Shown here: piece after piece, positions 33,787 to 42,620 of the stretch
How the letters are laid out: each line of letters starts with the position of its first letter
Numbering within the stretch: position 1 is the first letter of the stretch
Assembly (NCBI GenBank): GCA_031430595.1
Contig: JANPBU010000045.1
Location: 1 to 64,000 of the forward strand
Source: JANNBN01 sp031430595
GTDB lineage: Bacteria > Actinomycetota > Acidimicrobiia > Acidimicrobiales > JANYDT01
DNA: 64,000 nt
Direction of reading: 5' to 3'
The notes under the pieces: model-generated
Database searches by the model: none
What the model was told of the DNA's origin: nothing
Seen by the model: only the letters and a program-made list of their open reading frames with translations
Translations under genes and position numbers: made by a program

Positions 33787-35337
33787 TCAGTTGATTGACT
33801 TTTCGCGATCAGCCCAGTACGGCTCTCGAAGTTTGAACTTTTGTAGCTTTCCGGTGGCGGTGCGGGCCAGTTCGGTTCGAACCTCAATAGAGGTTGGGCA
33901 TTTGAAGTGAGACATTTTCGAGCGACAGAAATCGATAAGTTCGCGGTCTGTTGCTTCGATACCCGGACGCAATACGACAAGCGCCTTGATGGTCTCGCCC
34001 CACTTCTCGTCTGGCACGCCAATCACTGCGCATTCGGCAACCGCCGGATGTTGAAACAGGCAGTCTTCAACCTCAATTGACGAAACGTTCTCACCACCCG
34101 AAATGATGACGTCTTTCTTGCGGTCGGCGATGACGACGTATGCGCCATCGAGGTAGCCGCCGTCACCGGTATGAAAGAAGCCGTCTTGAAGTGCTTTCGC
34201 TGACTCTTCTGGCTGCTCCCAATACCCTTCGAAGACATGGTTTGAGCGGGCGAGTAGTTCGCCGTCTTCGTTAATTTTCATCGTGACACCGATGGCAGGT
34301 ACCCCGGCTCGCGAAAGTAGTTTGGCCCGACTTGCGGGATCAAGGTCATCCCATTCAGCGCGCTTACGGTTAATGGTAAGCAGCGGTGACGTTTCAGTAA
34401 GGCCATAAATTTGAATGAATTCCCAACCCAAATCAACCTCGACTCGCTCGATGGTCTTCGAAGGAGGTGGTGCTCCGGCCACGACGATACGAACCAAATG
34501 TCGTCCGGGAATAAGTTGTGATGACTCTCGACGTTTGGCGGCCGCGTCGAGGGTCATCGAGACGACGGCTGGTGCACCGCACATGAAGTTGACGCCGTAG
34601 CGCTGTACCCGGCTGAGAATGTCTTCGCCATCAACTTTGCGCAGAACAATATGTGTGCCGCCCATTCCGGTAACGGCGTACACCTGACCCCAGCCATTGC
34701 AATGGAACATTGGAAGGGTGTGAAGGTAGACATCTCGATCACTGACAGAAGTGTGCCAACCGAAGATTGCCGCGTTCGTCCACGCATTTCGATGGGTGAT
34801 CTGTACGCCCTTCGGCCGGGCGGTGGTTCCTGAGGTGTAGTTGATGGTTGCGGTGGCATCTTCGTTGGCCTGCCATGGGGTTGGCTCGGTGCTGCCAGCC
34901 GCAATCTCATCAAACCAGCCCGCGTCACCATCACCGTCGAGCACGACGATGTGTTCCACCGGAAGGTCTTTGCACACCTCGTATTGGTCGGGGTCAACCA
35001 GCAACACCCGTGCACCGGAGTGCTTCATGATGTACCCGATTTCTTCTTGATTCAGGCGGAAGTTAACCGGAACCAGTACTCGCCCATACTGCGAGGTTCC
35101 CCAAAACGAAATGAGGAAACGACCAGAGTTTGGTGACACGATGGCGACTCGTTCGCCTGGTTCGATGCCGAGTTCTTCGAGTTTTCGTGCGAAGTTGCGA
35201 ACCCGTTTGCCGAAACTGGCCCAGGTGAAGGCCCCGAGCGACGCGGGACCGGTGGGTTCATCGACCACTGCGACGCGGTCGCCATAGACAGTCACGGCCC
35301 GGTCGAGATAGTCGCCAATGGTGAATTGAACCTTCAT
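33787..35337 (-). CDS. Long-chain or aryl acyl-CoA synthetase (FadD type)
   Basis: About 516 residues of the ANL superfamily. Core motifs: YTSGTTARPKGV (A3), IYGLTETSP (A5), HTGDGGYLDGAYVVIADRKKD (A7-A8) and the C-terminal Lys region ARTATGKLQKFKLRE (A10). It activates a carboxylic acid with ATP and CoA. AGGAG stands 6 nt before the ATG. The neighbouring beta-oxidation genes at 37-45 kb suggest fatty acid catabolism. The chain specificity cannot be read from the sequence. Confidence 0.92.
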   Translation of the reverse strand: MKVQFTIGDYLDRAVTVYGDRVAVVDEPTGPASLGAFTWASFGKRVRNFARKLEELGIEPGERVAIVSPNSGRFLISFWGTSQYGRVLVPVNFRLNQEEIGYIMKHSGARVLLVDPDQYEVCKDLPVEHIVVLDGDGDAGWFDEIAAGSTEPTPWQANEDATATINYTSGTTARPKGVQITHRNAWTNAAIFGWHTSVSDRDVYLHTLPMFHCNGWGQVYAVTGMGGTHIVLRKVDGEDILSRVQRYGVNFMCGAPAVVSMTLDAAAKRRESSQLIPGRHLVRIVVAGAPPPSKTIERVEVDLGWEFIQIYGLTETSPLLTINRKRAEWDDLDPASRAKLLSRAGVPAIGVTMKINEDGELLARSNHVFEGYWEQPEESAKALQDGFFHTGDGGYLDGAYVVIADRKKDVIISGGENVSSIEVEDCLFQHPAVAECAVIGVPDEKWGETIKALVVLRPGIEATDRELIDFCRSKMSHFKCPTSIEVRTELARTATGKLQKFKLREPYWADREKSIN

Positions 35338-35394
35338 CGAAACTCCTGAGTTGATGCGGAGTGTTCACAGTACCGCCCCGAGACCCGTCGGGTC

Positions 35395-35866
35395 TTATCC
35401 TCCTGGCCGAACCAAGGCGTTTTCATAGGTGAAGATGACCGCTTGCACCCCTGCTGTGAAGTTGCAACTTCGTGAGAACGTTCGAAACATGAGTCTTTAT
35501 CGTTGCTTCGCTTACGAACAAACGCTCGGCTAGTTGCACATTCGACAGGCCCTCGGCCATACAGACCAACGCTTCACGTTCGCGTTCTGACAGCGAGCCG
35601 AGGCGTTTGTCGGAGGCCCGGTTTGTCGATTTCGCCTGTACGACCGCTCCTGCTTCAAGTGCCCCGAAGACGTAATCGTCGAGGTCGAATGTCGTCAACA
35701 TAAGGATGGCCGGCTTTTGACAAGTGAGTCGTCGTGCATCAGCTTTCGCGTGGCTTCGATTCCGTCGAGTCGAGGCATACGAATATCCATGAGCACCACA
35801 TCTGGCCGAAGACGAGAGGTGAGTTCGATCGTGAATGATAAGTACATTTACTGTCGCCGAATTCAT
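35395..35866 (-). pseudogene. NarL/LuxR response regulator, decayed
   Basis: The start MNSATVNVLIIHD matches the first strand of a receiver domain, then about 35-40 residues are missing. The phosphoacceptor region (RPDVVLMDIRMPRLDGIEATRKL) is intact but in another frame. Reading returns to the first frame at AILMLTTFDLDDYVFGALEAGA, where a second stretch of receiver and linker is missing. The LuxR-type helix-turn-helix follows intact (SLSEREREALVCMAEGLSNVQLA). A last frameshift moves the end VQAVIFTYENALVRPGG out of frame, with its stop at 35395. Two deletions and at least three frame changes make this a clear pseudogene. It overlaps the kinase stop (ATGA). Confidence 0.85.
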
Positions 35867-37014
35867 TTGTCAATCGGTTTCTCAATAGTTTGAATAGCGA
35901 GCGTTGCCTTCACCTGCCACCCACCCTGCCACCCACCCTGCCTGCCTGGACCGGCCACCAGTTCGCCGCCAAGTAAAGCGACGCGCTCTTTCATGCCAAG
36001 AATTCCGTATCCAGTTTGATTCTGGCTGCTCAGATCAACCTGCGATGATTTGGTCGGATGACCGTCGTCTGAAACCGAAAGTTCGACACGTGAGTGGTTC
36101 AATTCGATAGTGATATTTACGTGCTGTGCATTCGAGTGTTTGGTGACGTTCGTGAGCGACTCCTGAATGAGTCGATAGAGACACACCTGAAGCGTTGGAG
36201 CGAGTGATTCGGCGTTGCCGGTGGTGCGTAGGTCGACACTGAAACCGTTGCACTGAGCTTGGTCTACGAGGGAATCGAGTTCACCTAGCGAGGGCTGGGA
36301 ACCCAAGGGGGCACGATCGTCTGGCGCTCGTAATGCTCCGACCATTGCACGCATCGCGGTAAGGGCATCAGTTGAACTCGATTTGATTACGTCGAGTGCC
36401 TCCCAGACTGCCTGTCGGGCGATGGTTTGTTGTTCGGTGTCGGAGATAGACGTGGAGGTGGTCGTGGACGTCAGCCGCGCTGCACCACTCGCTCGTAGCG
36501 CGATTGCACTGATGTGGTGAGCAACCACATCATGAAGGTCGCGAGCGATGCGGTTGCGTTCGGCCGATACCGCTTGGTCAACCTCGATGGCTCGAAGACG
36601 TTCCAACTCGGCATTGCGAAGCGCAAGCTCGCTAGCCTGATTGAGTGATTGTCGTTGTACTTTCGCCAGGCCAACCGGAACAAACCCGATGAGCGCATAA
36701 CCGGTCAATACCAACGCAATGTCGCCAAGATCGAAAATCGAGATGTCAGCCCAAACCAAGTACGGAAGCATGGCCAGTAGATACGCGACCAGAGGCATCC
36801 GGTTTCGAATTGCCAAACTGACCCCATGGACGGAACTCACCGCCAGCCGGAAAGAAAGCGGTATCTCTACGTTGATGAGTACAGCCCCACAAACGTCAAG
36901 GTTCCGGTTCCGAGGTCTATCGCCAGCTTGGACTGACGCATCCGCCCTGTAGCGAACGTGGTTCGCAAAACGGGCAAACTCGGCACATAACAAGCCTAGG
37001 CAGCTTCGACTCAA
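35863..37014 (-). CDS. Sensor histidine kinase (HisKA_3), probably decaying
   Basis: The kinase core is intact: dimerisation and phosphoacceptor motif SAERNRIARDLHDVVAHHISAIAL, N box LIQESLTNVTKHSNAQHV, and G box GYGILGMKERVALLGGEL. The N-terminal membrane part is doubtful. The frame reads plausibly only from about IPLSFRLAVSSVHG, while a good membrane start (MRQSKLAIDLGTGTLTFVGLY) lies in another frame just upstream, so the gene seems frameshifted there. Near the end a 12-bp tandem duplication (CTGCCACCCACC on the plus strand, 35914-35937) inserts an extra GGWQ. It is coupled to the decayed response regulator, so the system is probably dead. Confidence 0.65.
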   Translation of the reverse strand: MSRSCLGLLCAEFARFANHVRYRADASVQAGDRPRNRNLDVCGAVLINVEIPLSFRLAVSSVHGVSLAIRNRMPLVAYLLAMLPYLVWADISIFDLGDIALVLTGYALIGFVPVGLAKVQRQSLNQASELALRNAELERLRAIEVDQAVSAERNRIARDLHDVVAHHISAIALRASGAARLTSTTTSTSISDTEQQTIARQAVWEALDVIKSSSTDALTAMRAMVGALRAPDDRAPLGSQPSLGELDSLVDQAQCNGFSVDLRTTGNAESLAPTLQVCLYRLIQESLTNVTKHSNAQHVNITIELNHSRVELSVSDDGHPTKSSQVDLSSQNQTGYGILGMKERVALLGGELVAGPGRQGGWQGGWQVKATLAIQTIEKPIDK

Positions 37015-37038
37015 TCGAAAGTATGAAAATGTGTCGCT

Positions 37039-37899
37039 ATGGCATTTGAACGAGTGGGTGTAATCGGTGGTGGGCTAATGGGTTCGGGAATCGCTGAGGT
37101 CTGTGCCCGCGCCGGTCGAAATACAGTGATCATCGAATCCGATCCGCAGTCGGCCGAGCGAGCGCTGAGCAGGGTCGAAAGTTCACTCCTGAAGGCAACA
37201 TCTGCCGGAAAACTGAGTGAAGAGCAACGTGCCGCTGCGATGTCGCTTCTCACCGTCACTCACGACTTTGATGCACTGAACGACCGAGAGTTCGTGGTCG
37301 AGGCGATCGTCGAAAATGAGGCTGCGAAGATCGATGTGTTTCGTCGGCTCGATCAGGTAGTGACTTTGCCCGACGCGGTGTTGGCTTCGAATACCTCGTC
37401 GATCCCGATCATGAAGTTAGCGATGGCGACGCAACGGCCCGAGCAGGTCATAGGTGTACATTTCTTCAACCCAGTGCCTGTGCTGAAACTCGTTGAAATT
37501 GTGACGTCCTTGCTCACCGGAAAAGACACCGAGTCGAAGGCCGTCGATTTCGCTACGAATGAGTTGGGTAAGCGAGTGATTCGGTCGAAAGACCGAGCGG
37601 GGTTCATCGTGAACGCGTTATTGATTCCGTACATTTTGCAAGCGATACGAATGAGTGAATCGGGGTTTGCGACGACCGAAGATATCGATGCCGGAATGGT
37701 TGAAGGTTGCGCGCACCCAATGGGCCCATTGCGTCTCGCCGATTTGATTGGTTTGGATACCACCATGGCTGTTGCGGAAAGCCTGTATGCCGAGTTCAAG
37801 GAACAGTTGTACGCTCCGCCTCCGCTGCTGTGTCGCATGGTGGAAGCTGGCCTACTCGGTCGAAAAACCGGTCGCGGGTTTTATACGTACACAAAGTAA
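37039..37899 (+). CDS. 3-hydroxyacyl-CoA (3-hydroxybutyryl-CoA) dehydrogenase
   Basis: About 286 residues. The N-terminal Rossmann motif is GVIGGGLMGSGIAEV. The catalytic His is in GVHFFNPVPVLKLVEIV near residue 140, and the C-terminal helical domain has AGFIVNALLIPYI and GCAHPMGPLRLADLIGLD. It oxidises 3-hydroxyacyl-CoA with NAD (or works in reverse in butyrate-type synthesis). The length matches stand-alone FadB2/Hbd enzymes. It stands divergent from the decayed two-component genes. Confidence 0.93.
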   Translation: MAFERVGVIGGGLMGSGIAEVCARAGRNTVIIESDPQSAERALSRVESSLLKATSAGKLSEEQRAAAMSLLTVTHDFDALNDREFVVEAIVENEAAKIDVFRRLDQVVTLPDAVLASNTSSIPIMKLAMATQRPEQVIGVHFFNPVPVLKLVEIVTSLLTGKDTESKAVDFATNELGKRVIRSKDRAGFIVNALLIPYILQAIRMSESGFATTEDIDAGMVEGCAHPMGPLRLADLIGLDTTMAVAESLYAEFKEQLYAPPPLLCRMVEAGLLGRKTGRGFYTYTK

Positions 37900-37935
37900 A
37901 CGGTTTCAGTCGACGGTTCCGCCTACTGTGTAGGT

Positions 37936-39105
37936 GTGCAAATCGACGAGTCGGCCAATGAATCTGGATTGACCGTCTTGGCCGGTCAAATACTGCTGTA
38001 TCGGTTGTTTGACGTTGCCGACACGGTTGATTTGGTCACGGTCGAACGTGTACTGCGGTCGCACGGTGGTTCTGGTGACGGGGTAGCTCGCCTTCGCCTT
38101 CAACGTCAACGAGACGGCGTGGTGTTTACGAACCCGCCAGTTTCGGCAGGGTTGAGCGATCGTGTACTGCACTTTGGTAACCGTGACTGGCCGGTGCGCG
38201 TTGTGGCAAAGGCATACGACTTTGGTGTCATGACCATCGTCTGGGGGCTTTCTATTCCGGCGGGTACTACCTTTGATCAGCTTTCTGATTTGTCGGTCGA
38301 GCTGGAGGGTGAGCAGATGCGTGCTGACCTTGAACGCTGGATGATTGAAGACGCGTCAGTTGCTGTTGGCGCTATGCAAGCCGGGTTAGAGAACCCGAAG
38401 ATTCATGACTCTCAGGAAACGCTCACGGTGTACGCCATTCGCGGGTTTGTGTCCGACAGCCCGGTCGCTGCCGAAACCGTGGCGGCCCACCCGTCGCTTC
38501 CGTCACTGTTGCTTGGCGAGCGAGACGAATTTTCGAAGCAACTACGCGATGAACTTCTTCGATCATCGTATTCATATTCGACGAACGATCTCGTAGTGAT
38601 TGGTTACGACCAAGCGCTTGTATACGATCCCGACGGAACTGAGGATGCGACCTCGTTGTTGGAGTTCGCGTTGGCTCAGGTGCTCGAACTTTCGTACTAT
38701 GACCGCCAACTTGACGATCGTATTAATCGTATGCACAGACAGCTTTCCGGGCGTCGCTCAACTGGCAAGAAGGCGAAGAGTCGAAACTACGATGAGTTAC
38801 GACGCGAGCTACTCACCGAGCATCTTTCCTTTTCGGAAGTGATTGAGCGAGTCGGTGCCGCGATCAAGGTCACCGAAGACCTTTACTATGCAGCGATTTA
38901 CCGGGGTGCCATGCGCGTATTCAGGGCGCAAGAGGTTGCCGACGCAACGCAGCACAAGCTAGAGGTCATGTACCGCACCTATTCAATGCTCTCTGACGAA
39001 GACGAAGCCCACAAATCGCGTCGGCTTGAGTGGATCGTCATTGTGTTGATTCTGATCGAGGTGGTGTACGGAACCGTCGACGTGATCGAACGCCTTTTCC
39101 GCTGA
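37936..39105 (+). CDS. RMD1/DUF155-like protein with C-terminal membrane anchor
   Basis: About 389 residues. The N-terminal half has KAYDFGVMTIVWGL near residue 95, resembling the DUF155 (COG1723, RMD1) consensus where YDFGVVVFW is typical. The middle (SYSTNDLVVIGYDQALVY) and the helical part (LALAQVLELSYYDRQLDDR) fit the same family. A single hydrophobic helix (WIVIVLILIEVVYGTV) ends the protein. The start is GTG at 37936. Its 3' end overlaps the convergent lipid kinase gene by 68 bp. The cellular role is unknown. Confidence 0.72.
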   Translation: MQIDESANESGLTVLAGQILLYRLFDVADTVDLVTVERVLRSHGGSGDGVARLRLQRQRDGVVFTNPPVSAGLSDRVLHFGNRDWPVRVVAKAYDFGVMTIVWGLSIPAGTTFDQLSDLSVELEGEQMRADLERWMIEDASVAVGAMQAGLENPKIHDSQETLTVYAIRGFVSDSPVAAETVAAHPSLPSLLLGERDEFSKQLRDELLRSSYSYSTNDLVVIGYDQALVYDPDGTEDATSLLEFALAQVLELSYYDRQLDDRINRMHRQLSGRRSTGKKAKSRNYDELRRELLTEHLSFSEVIERVGAAIKVTEDLYYAAIYRGAMRVFRAQEVADATQHKLEVMYRTYSMLSDEDEAHKSRRLEWIVIVLILIEVVYGTVDVIERLFR

Positions 39106-40042
39106 GGGCCCACTGAAGTATCGCGGTTCCCGCAGGCAGGCAGACATTTACTGCGTTGGGTATCACCTTGATCGTTACGGGGAGGGGGCCGAGGGGCTCA
39201 CCATCACCCCACAGCACAATCTCAGTCGACCCTTCTAGGGTGATTGCTTTCGCTTGGTAAACGGTCGTTTTGGGGTGTGTGATGTGGGCCCCAGAAAACA
39301 CTGTTGGCAAATATCGCAAGAGTTCGAGCCGGCCGGTCGCTTTCACAAGTACTAGCTCGGCGTGGCCGTCAGTTGGAATTGCCTCGGGGCAGATCTTCAT
39401 CCCGCCACCAAAGTAGGCAGTGTTCCCGATTGCAACCAACGAACAATCTGAAACGAAGGAATAGCGGTCATCGAGACTCCCAGACTGCCTGTCGGGCAAC
39501 GGAACAGTGTCCAGACTTACCGTGATGCGATCAGACTTAAGTGTACCTATTAATCTTACGGTCGCAAGGGTGTATTTCGATTGCCCCTTCGGCCAACGCA
39601 TTCGGTTCGCTTGAGCGTTCACTCGAGCCGAGAAACCGCAGGTTGCGACACTGGCCACCCAACCGTGAGTGGTGTTGAGGAGGTCGATGGGCGTACTCCG
39701 TAAAAGGGCCACTTTCGCCGCCGCAACTTCATCGTCAATAGGTATGCCGAGTGCCCGTGCGAAGTCATTTCCGCTTCCGAGTGCGATGATTCCAATCGAT
39801 ATGTTTCCTGCAAGGTGAGGGCCAAGGTCTGCAACGGCATTGACCACGGCGTGAACGATTCCGTCGCCACCAATAGCAACAATGTGGTCAGCACCGTTTT
39901 CGACTATGACCCGCTTCACCGTTGCGATGGTTTGAGCCTTCGACGACGCAATGAGTTGGTGTACCTCGAACCCGGCCTGCTTGAAGTGTGCAAGGGCCAG
40001 TGGTGCTTCACGATTTCCGACTACGTAAACCGTACGTGTCAT
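39038..40042 (-). CDS. Diacylglycerol kinase family lipid kinase
   Basis: About 334 residues. The catalytic domain has the family motif IVAIGGDGIVHAVVNAV near residue 55 and GIIALGSGNDFARALGIP near residue 85; the second domain has GNTAYFGGGMKICPEA. Such enzymes phosphorylate diacylglycerol or related lipids on the inner membrane face. ATG 40042 is preferred over a TTG one codon earlier. The C-terminal tail after NVCLPAG is encoded by DNA shared with the convergent DUF155-like gene, which suggests a run-on extension. Confidence 0.9.
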   Translation of the reverse strand: MTRTVYVVGNREAPLALAHFKQAGFEVHQLIASSKAQTIATVKRVIVENGADHIVAIGGDGIVHAVVNAVADLGPHLAGNISIGIIALGSGNDFARALGIPIDDEVAAAKVALLRSTPIDLLNTTHGWVASVATCGFSARVNAQANRMRWPKGQSKYTLATVRLIGTLKSDRITVSLDTVPLPDRQSGSLDDRYSFVSDCSLVAIGNTAYFGGGMKICPEAIPTDGHAELVLVKATGRLELLRYLPTVFSGAHITHPKTTVYQAKAITLEGSTEIVLWGDGEPLGPLPVTIKVIPNAVNVCLPAGTAILQWALSGKGVRSRRRFRTPPRSESTQ

Positions 40043-40048
40043 CAAGGT

Positions 40049-40465
40049 TTACGAAACGCTTGGCCGAACGTAGGTACCTTGCGCGACAGCAACCGGGGTG
40101 TCAACTGCGTCATCGATCCAACACTTCACCGACCCAATGACGGAACGCTTTCCGGCGTGGTGAATGTCGGCCCGGGCGTACAACGTTTCACCGCGAGCCG
40201 GGCGAAGGTATCGGATCGACAGTTCGCTGGTGAGTGCCATCGGTTCGATACCCACCGTTGCAAACAGCGCGAACCATAGGGCGCAATCCGCCATCGCAAA
40301 AACCGTAGGCCCGCTGATGATATTGCCGGGCCGCCGAGTGGCGGGGTCTGGCTTGATCGAAGTAACCGCCCACGTCGGCCCTGTTTTAATGCAGGTTCCC
40401 GACGCGCTTGGGTACAGTTCGCCAACGATTCGATTGATTTCTTCCGGTGTCGCTTTGGCCAGCAT
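40049..40465 (-). CDS. Hotdog-fold thioesterase (PaaI type)
   Basis: About 138 residues. The segment NIISGPTVFAMADCALWFALFATVG carries the central hotdog helix with its conserved Asp region, followed by strands SIRYLRPARGETLYARADIHHAGKRS. It probably hydrolyses an acyl- or aryl-CoA. The frame is open further upstream into the acyl-CoA dehydrogenase gene; ATG 40465 (MLAKATPEEINRIV) gives the normal length and lies 10 nt after that gene's stop. The context supports a role in acyl-CoA turnover. Confidence 0.85.
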   Translation of the reverse strand: MLAKATPEEINRIVGELYPSASGTCIKTGPTWAVTSIKPDPATRRPGNIISGPTVFAMADCALWFALFATVGIEPMALTSELSIRYLRPARGETLYARADIHHAGKRSVIGSVKCWIDDAVDTPVAVAQGTYVRPSVS

Positions 40466-40475
40466 GCGACCGAAT

Positions 40476-42278
40476 CTATCGGCTTGCGAGGGCCGAATCG
40501 GGAACGTTGAACAATGTTGTCGATCCGCTGGTGACCTGTCGAACCAGCCCGTGTATGGTCGGCAAGATCTGGTCAGCATAAAACTTGGTTGTTGCAACCT
40601 TGGCCAGGGCGTACTCGTGGTCGCTCTTGTGTTCGGTGACAACCTGCACAGATGCTTGGGCTGCTTGCAGACCCATTAGCCATCCTCCAACTACTGTGGC
40701 TACTACCCTGAGATACGGCGTCGCCCCCGACATTCCGTCGATGGCGTTTGTGCGACCCTCATTCAGCATCCACTTTGTGAGTTGTTCCATAGTGTCGATC
40801 GAATCAGTAATCTGTGCGCTCAGTATCTCTAACCCGGCGGTTGAAGCAAGGGAAGAAGCGTCAGTACGCATACGGTGTATCAGGTCAGCAATGACTCCAC
40901 CTGAACGAAGACCAAGTTTTCGCCCGTATAAATCGAGTGCCTGGATTGCATTGGTTCCTTCGTATATCGCCGCGATCCGAACATCGCGATAAAGCTGTGC
41001 GACCCCAGTATCTTCGACGAAGCCCATCCCGCCATGAATTTGTACGCCGATCGAGCAGAGTTCGTTTCCGAGGTCGGTGCACCAGGCCTTCGAGAGTGGG
41101 GTAAGAAGGTCGGCCAGCTCGGTACCCGCCGTTCGTGCGGATGCATCGGCACCGTGGCGAGCTTCATCGATCGCCTTAGCGTTGAGGAATACCAGGTGCC
41201 GCATTGCCTCGATTTGGCTTCGCATCGTTAACAACATTCGTCGCACATCTGGATGACCAACAATTGGGTCGGTGGCAGATCCGTTGATGGGGCGACCCTG
41301 CACCCGGGTGAGGGCATGAGCTACCGACGCTTGGTAGCTGCGTTCTGCGATTGCTATACCCTGTTGGCCAACCGCTAAGCGTGCATTGTTCATCATGATA
41401 AACATCGTTCGCATTCCTGCGTTGAGTTCACCGACGAGTTCACCGATTGCGCCTTCTCCGCCGTCGCCAAAGGCGAGTACGCAGGTCGGGGAGGCGTGGA
41501 TACCCATCTTGTGTTCTGTCGAGACAAGCTTGACGTCATTTCTGGCCCCCAGAACCCCATCATCACCCACGAGAAACTTCGGGACGATGAAACACGAAAT
41601 ACCTTTGGTTCCGGCAGGTGCGCCGTCGACACGGGCCAACACAAGGTGCACGATGTTGTCAGTCATGTCGTGTTCGCCCCAGGTGATGTAAATCTTCTGG
41701 CCGGTGATTCGCCACGTTCCATCGGCGGCCTGAACCGCTCTCGTTCGAAGCGCGCCTACATCGCTACCCGCTTCCGATTCAGTGAGGTTCATCGTTCCGG
41801 TCCATTCGCCACTGACCAGTTTGCGAAGGTACTTCTCTTTCTGTGCTTCCGACCCGTAGTGGCCGAGTGCGTCGATGGCCCCCTGGGTCAACATGGGGCA
41901 GAGCGCCAACGCCATGTTGGCCGACTGAATGAGCTCACTCATTGCAATACCGGCTAAGTGCGGGAAGTTGCCGCCGCCGTATGCTTCGTCGGCAGGAACC
42001 GATGCCCAACCACCGTCTACGTATGCCTTGTACGCCTCAGTAAAACCGGGAGGGGTGCCGATCGTTCCGGCCTTTAGGTCGACGTTGAGCCCGTGGCGAT
42101 CGCCGGGTTCGTTGGTCTCGCCCCAAGTGTCGCTCACCAATCGGCCGAACTCTTCGAGTAGGCCCATCACGGTATCGGTATCGGCGTGTTCGAAGCCGGG
42201 AAGCGCAGCAAGGTCACCGAACCCGACAAGATCGAGGGAGAACCGAATGTCGCGCAACGGGGCGGTGTACTTCAACAT
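40476..42278 (-). CDS. Acyl-CoA dehydrogenase (FadE5-like, long form)
   Basis: About 600 residues, longer than the 380-residue short-chain type and similar to FadE5-like enzymes. The FAD region reads TMNLTESEAGSDVGALRTRA, and the C-terminal core has QIHGGMGFVEDTGVAQLYRDVRIAAIYEGTN in two adjacent blocks. An extra C-terminal helical domain (residues about 460-600) is typical of this group. It introduces the 2,3 double bond in acyl-CoA. The chosen ATG (MLKYTAPLRDIRF) matches the family start; an ATG 6 codons earlier is possible. A thioesterase follows directly. Confidence 0.92.
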   Translation of the reverse strand: MLKYTAPLRDIRFSLDLVGFGDLAALPGFEHADTDTVMGLLEEFGRLVSDTWGETNEPGDRHGLNVDLKAGTIGTPPGFTEAYKAYVDGGWASVPADEAYGGGNFPHLAGIAMSELIQSANMALALCPMLTQGAIDALGHYGSEAQKEKYLRKLVSGEWTGTMNLTESEAGSDVGALRTRAVQAADGTWRITGQKIYITWGEHDMTDNIVHLVLARVDGAPAGTKGISCFIVPKFLVGDDGVLGARNDVKLVSTEHKMGIHASPTCVLAFGDGGEGAIGELVGELNAGMRTMFIMMNNARLAVGQQGIAIAERSYQASVAHALTRVQGRPINGSATDPIVGHPDVRRMLLTMRSQIEAMRHLVFLNAKAIDEARHGADASARTAGTELADLLTPLSKAWCTDLGNELCSIGVQIHGGMGFVEDTGVAQLYRDVRIAAIYEGTNAIQALDLYGRKLGLRSGGVIADLIHRMRTDASSLASTAGLEILSAQITDSIDTMEQLTKWMLNEGRTNAIDGMSGATPYLRVVATVVGGWLMGLQAAQASVQVVTEHKSDHEYALAKVATTKFYADQILPTIHGLVRQVTSGSTTLFNVPDSALASR

Positions 42279-42410
42279 GCGTTCAGTATCTCGCACTCTG
42301 CTAGCAAGAGCTACACCAACGCGGGTGGTTTGCTGGTGAGATCACTCATGCGGCTTGATCTGTACCTCTCAAGATCGACACTTTCCGCGCAATATCGGTG
42401 AAGTTTGCAT

Positions 42411-42606
42411 TTATTCGTCGCTTTCGAAAATTTGCTTGATCGGTAGCCCGAAGAGTTTGCCGATTCGAAACGCAAGGGGAAGGCTCGGGTCGAATCGTTC
42501 CTGTTTCGAGGGCATTCACGGTTTGACGTGACACGTTCAGTTCGTCGGCAAATGCGCCTTGCGACCAACCACGCGCCAAACGAAGTTCCTTCAGATGATT
42601 CTTCAT
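42411..42606 (-). pseudogene. XRE family regulator with one-base frameshift
   Basis: The first 37 residues are a clean helix-turn-helix (MKNHLKELRLARGWSQGAF, then VSRQTVNALETG). After ETG the family sequence FDPSLPLAFRIGKLFGLP continues in another frame and ends at a stop at 42411. One extra A in GGAACGATTC (42492-42501, plus strand GAATCGTTCC) explains the shift. As written, the protein instead runs on to 42346 with an unrelated tail. It pairs with the membrane protein upstream, a common two-gene arrangement. Confidence 0.75.
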
Positions 42607-42620
42607 TGAAGCTGACTAGA

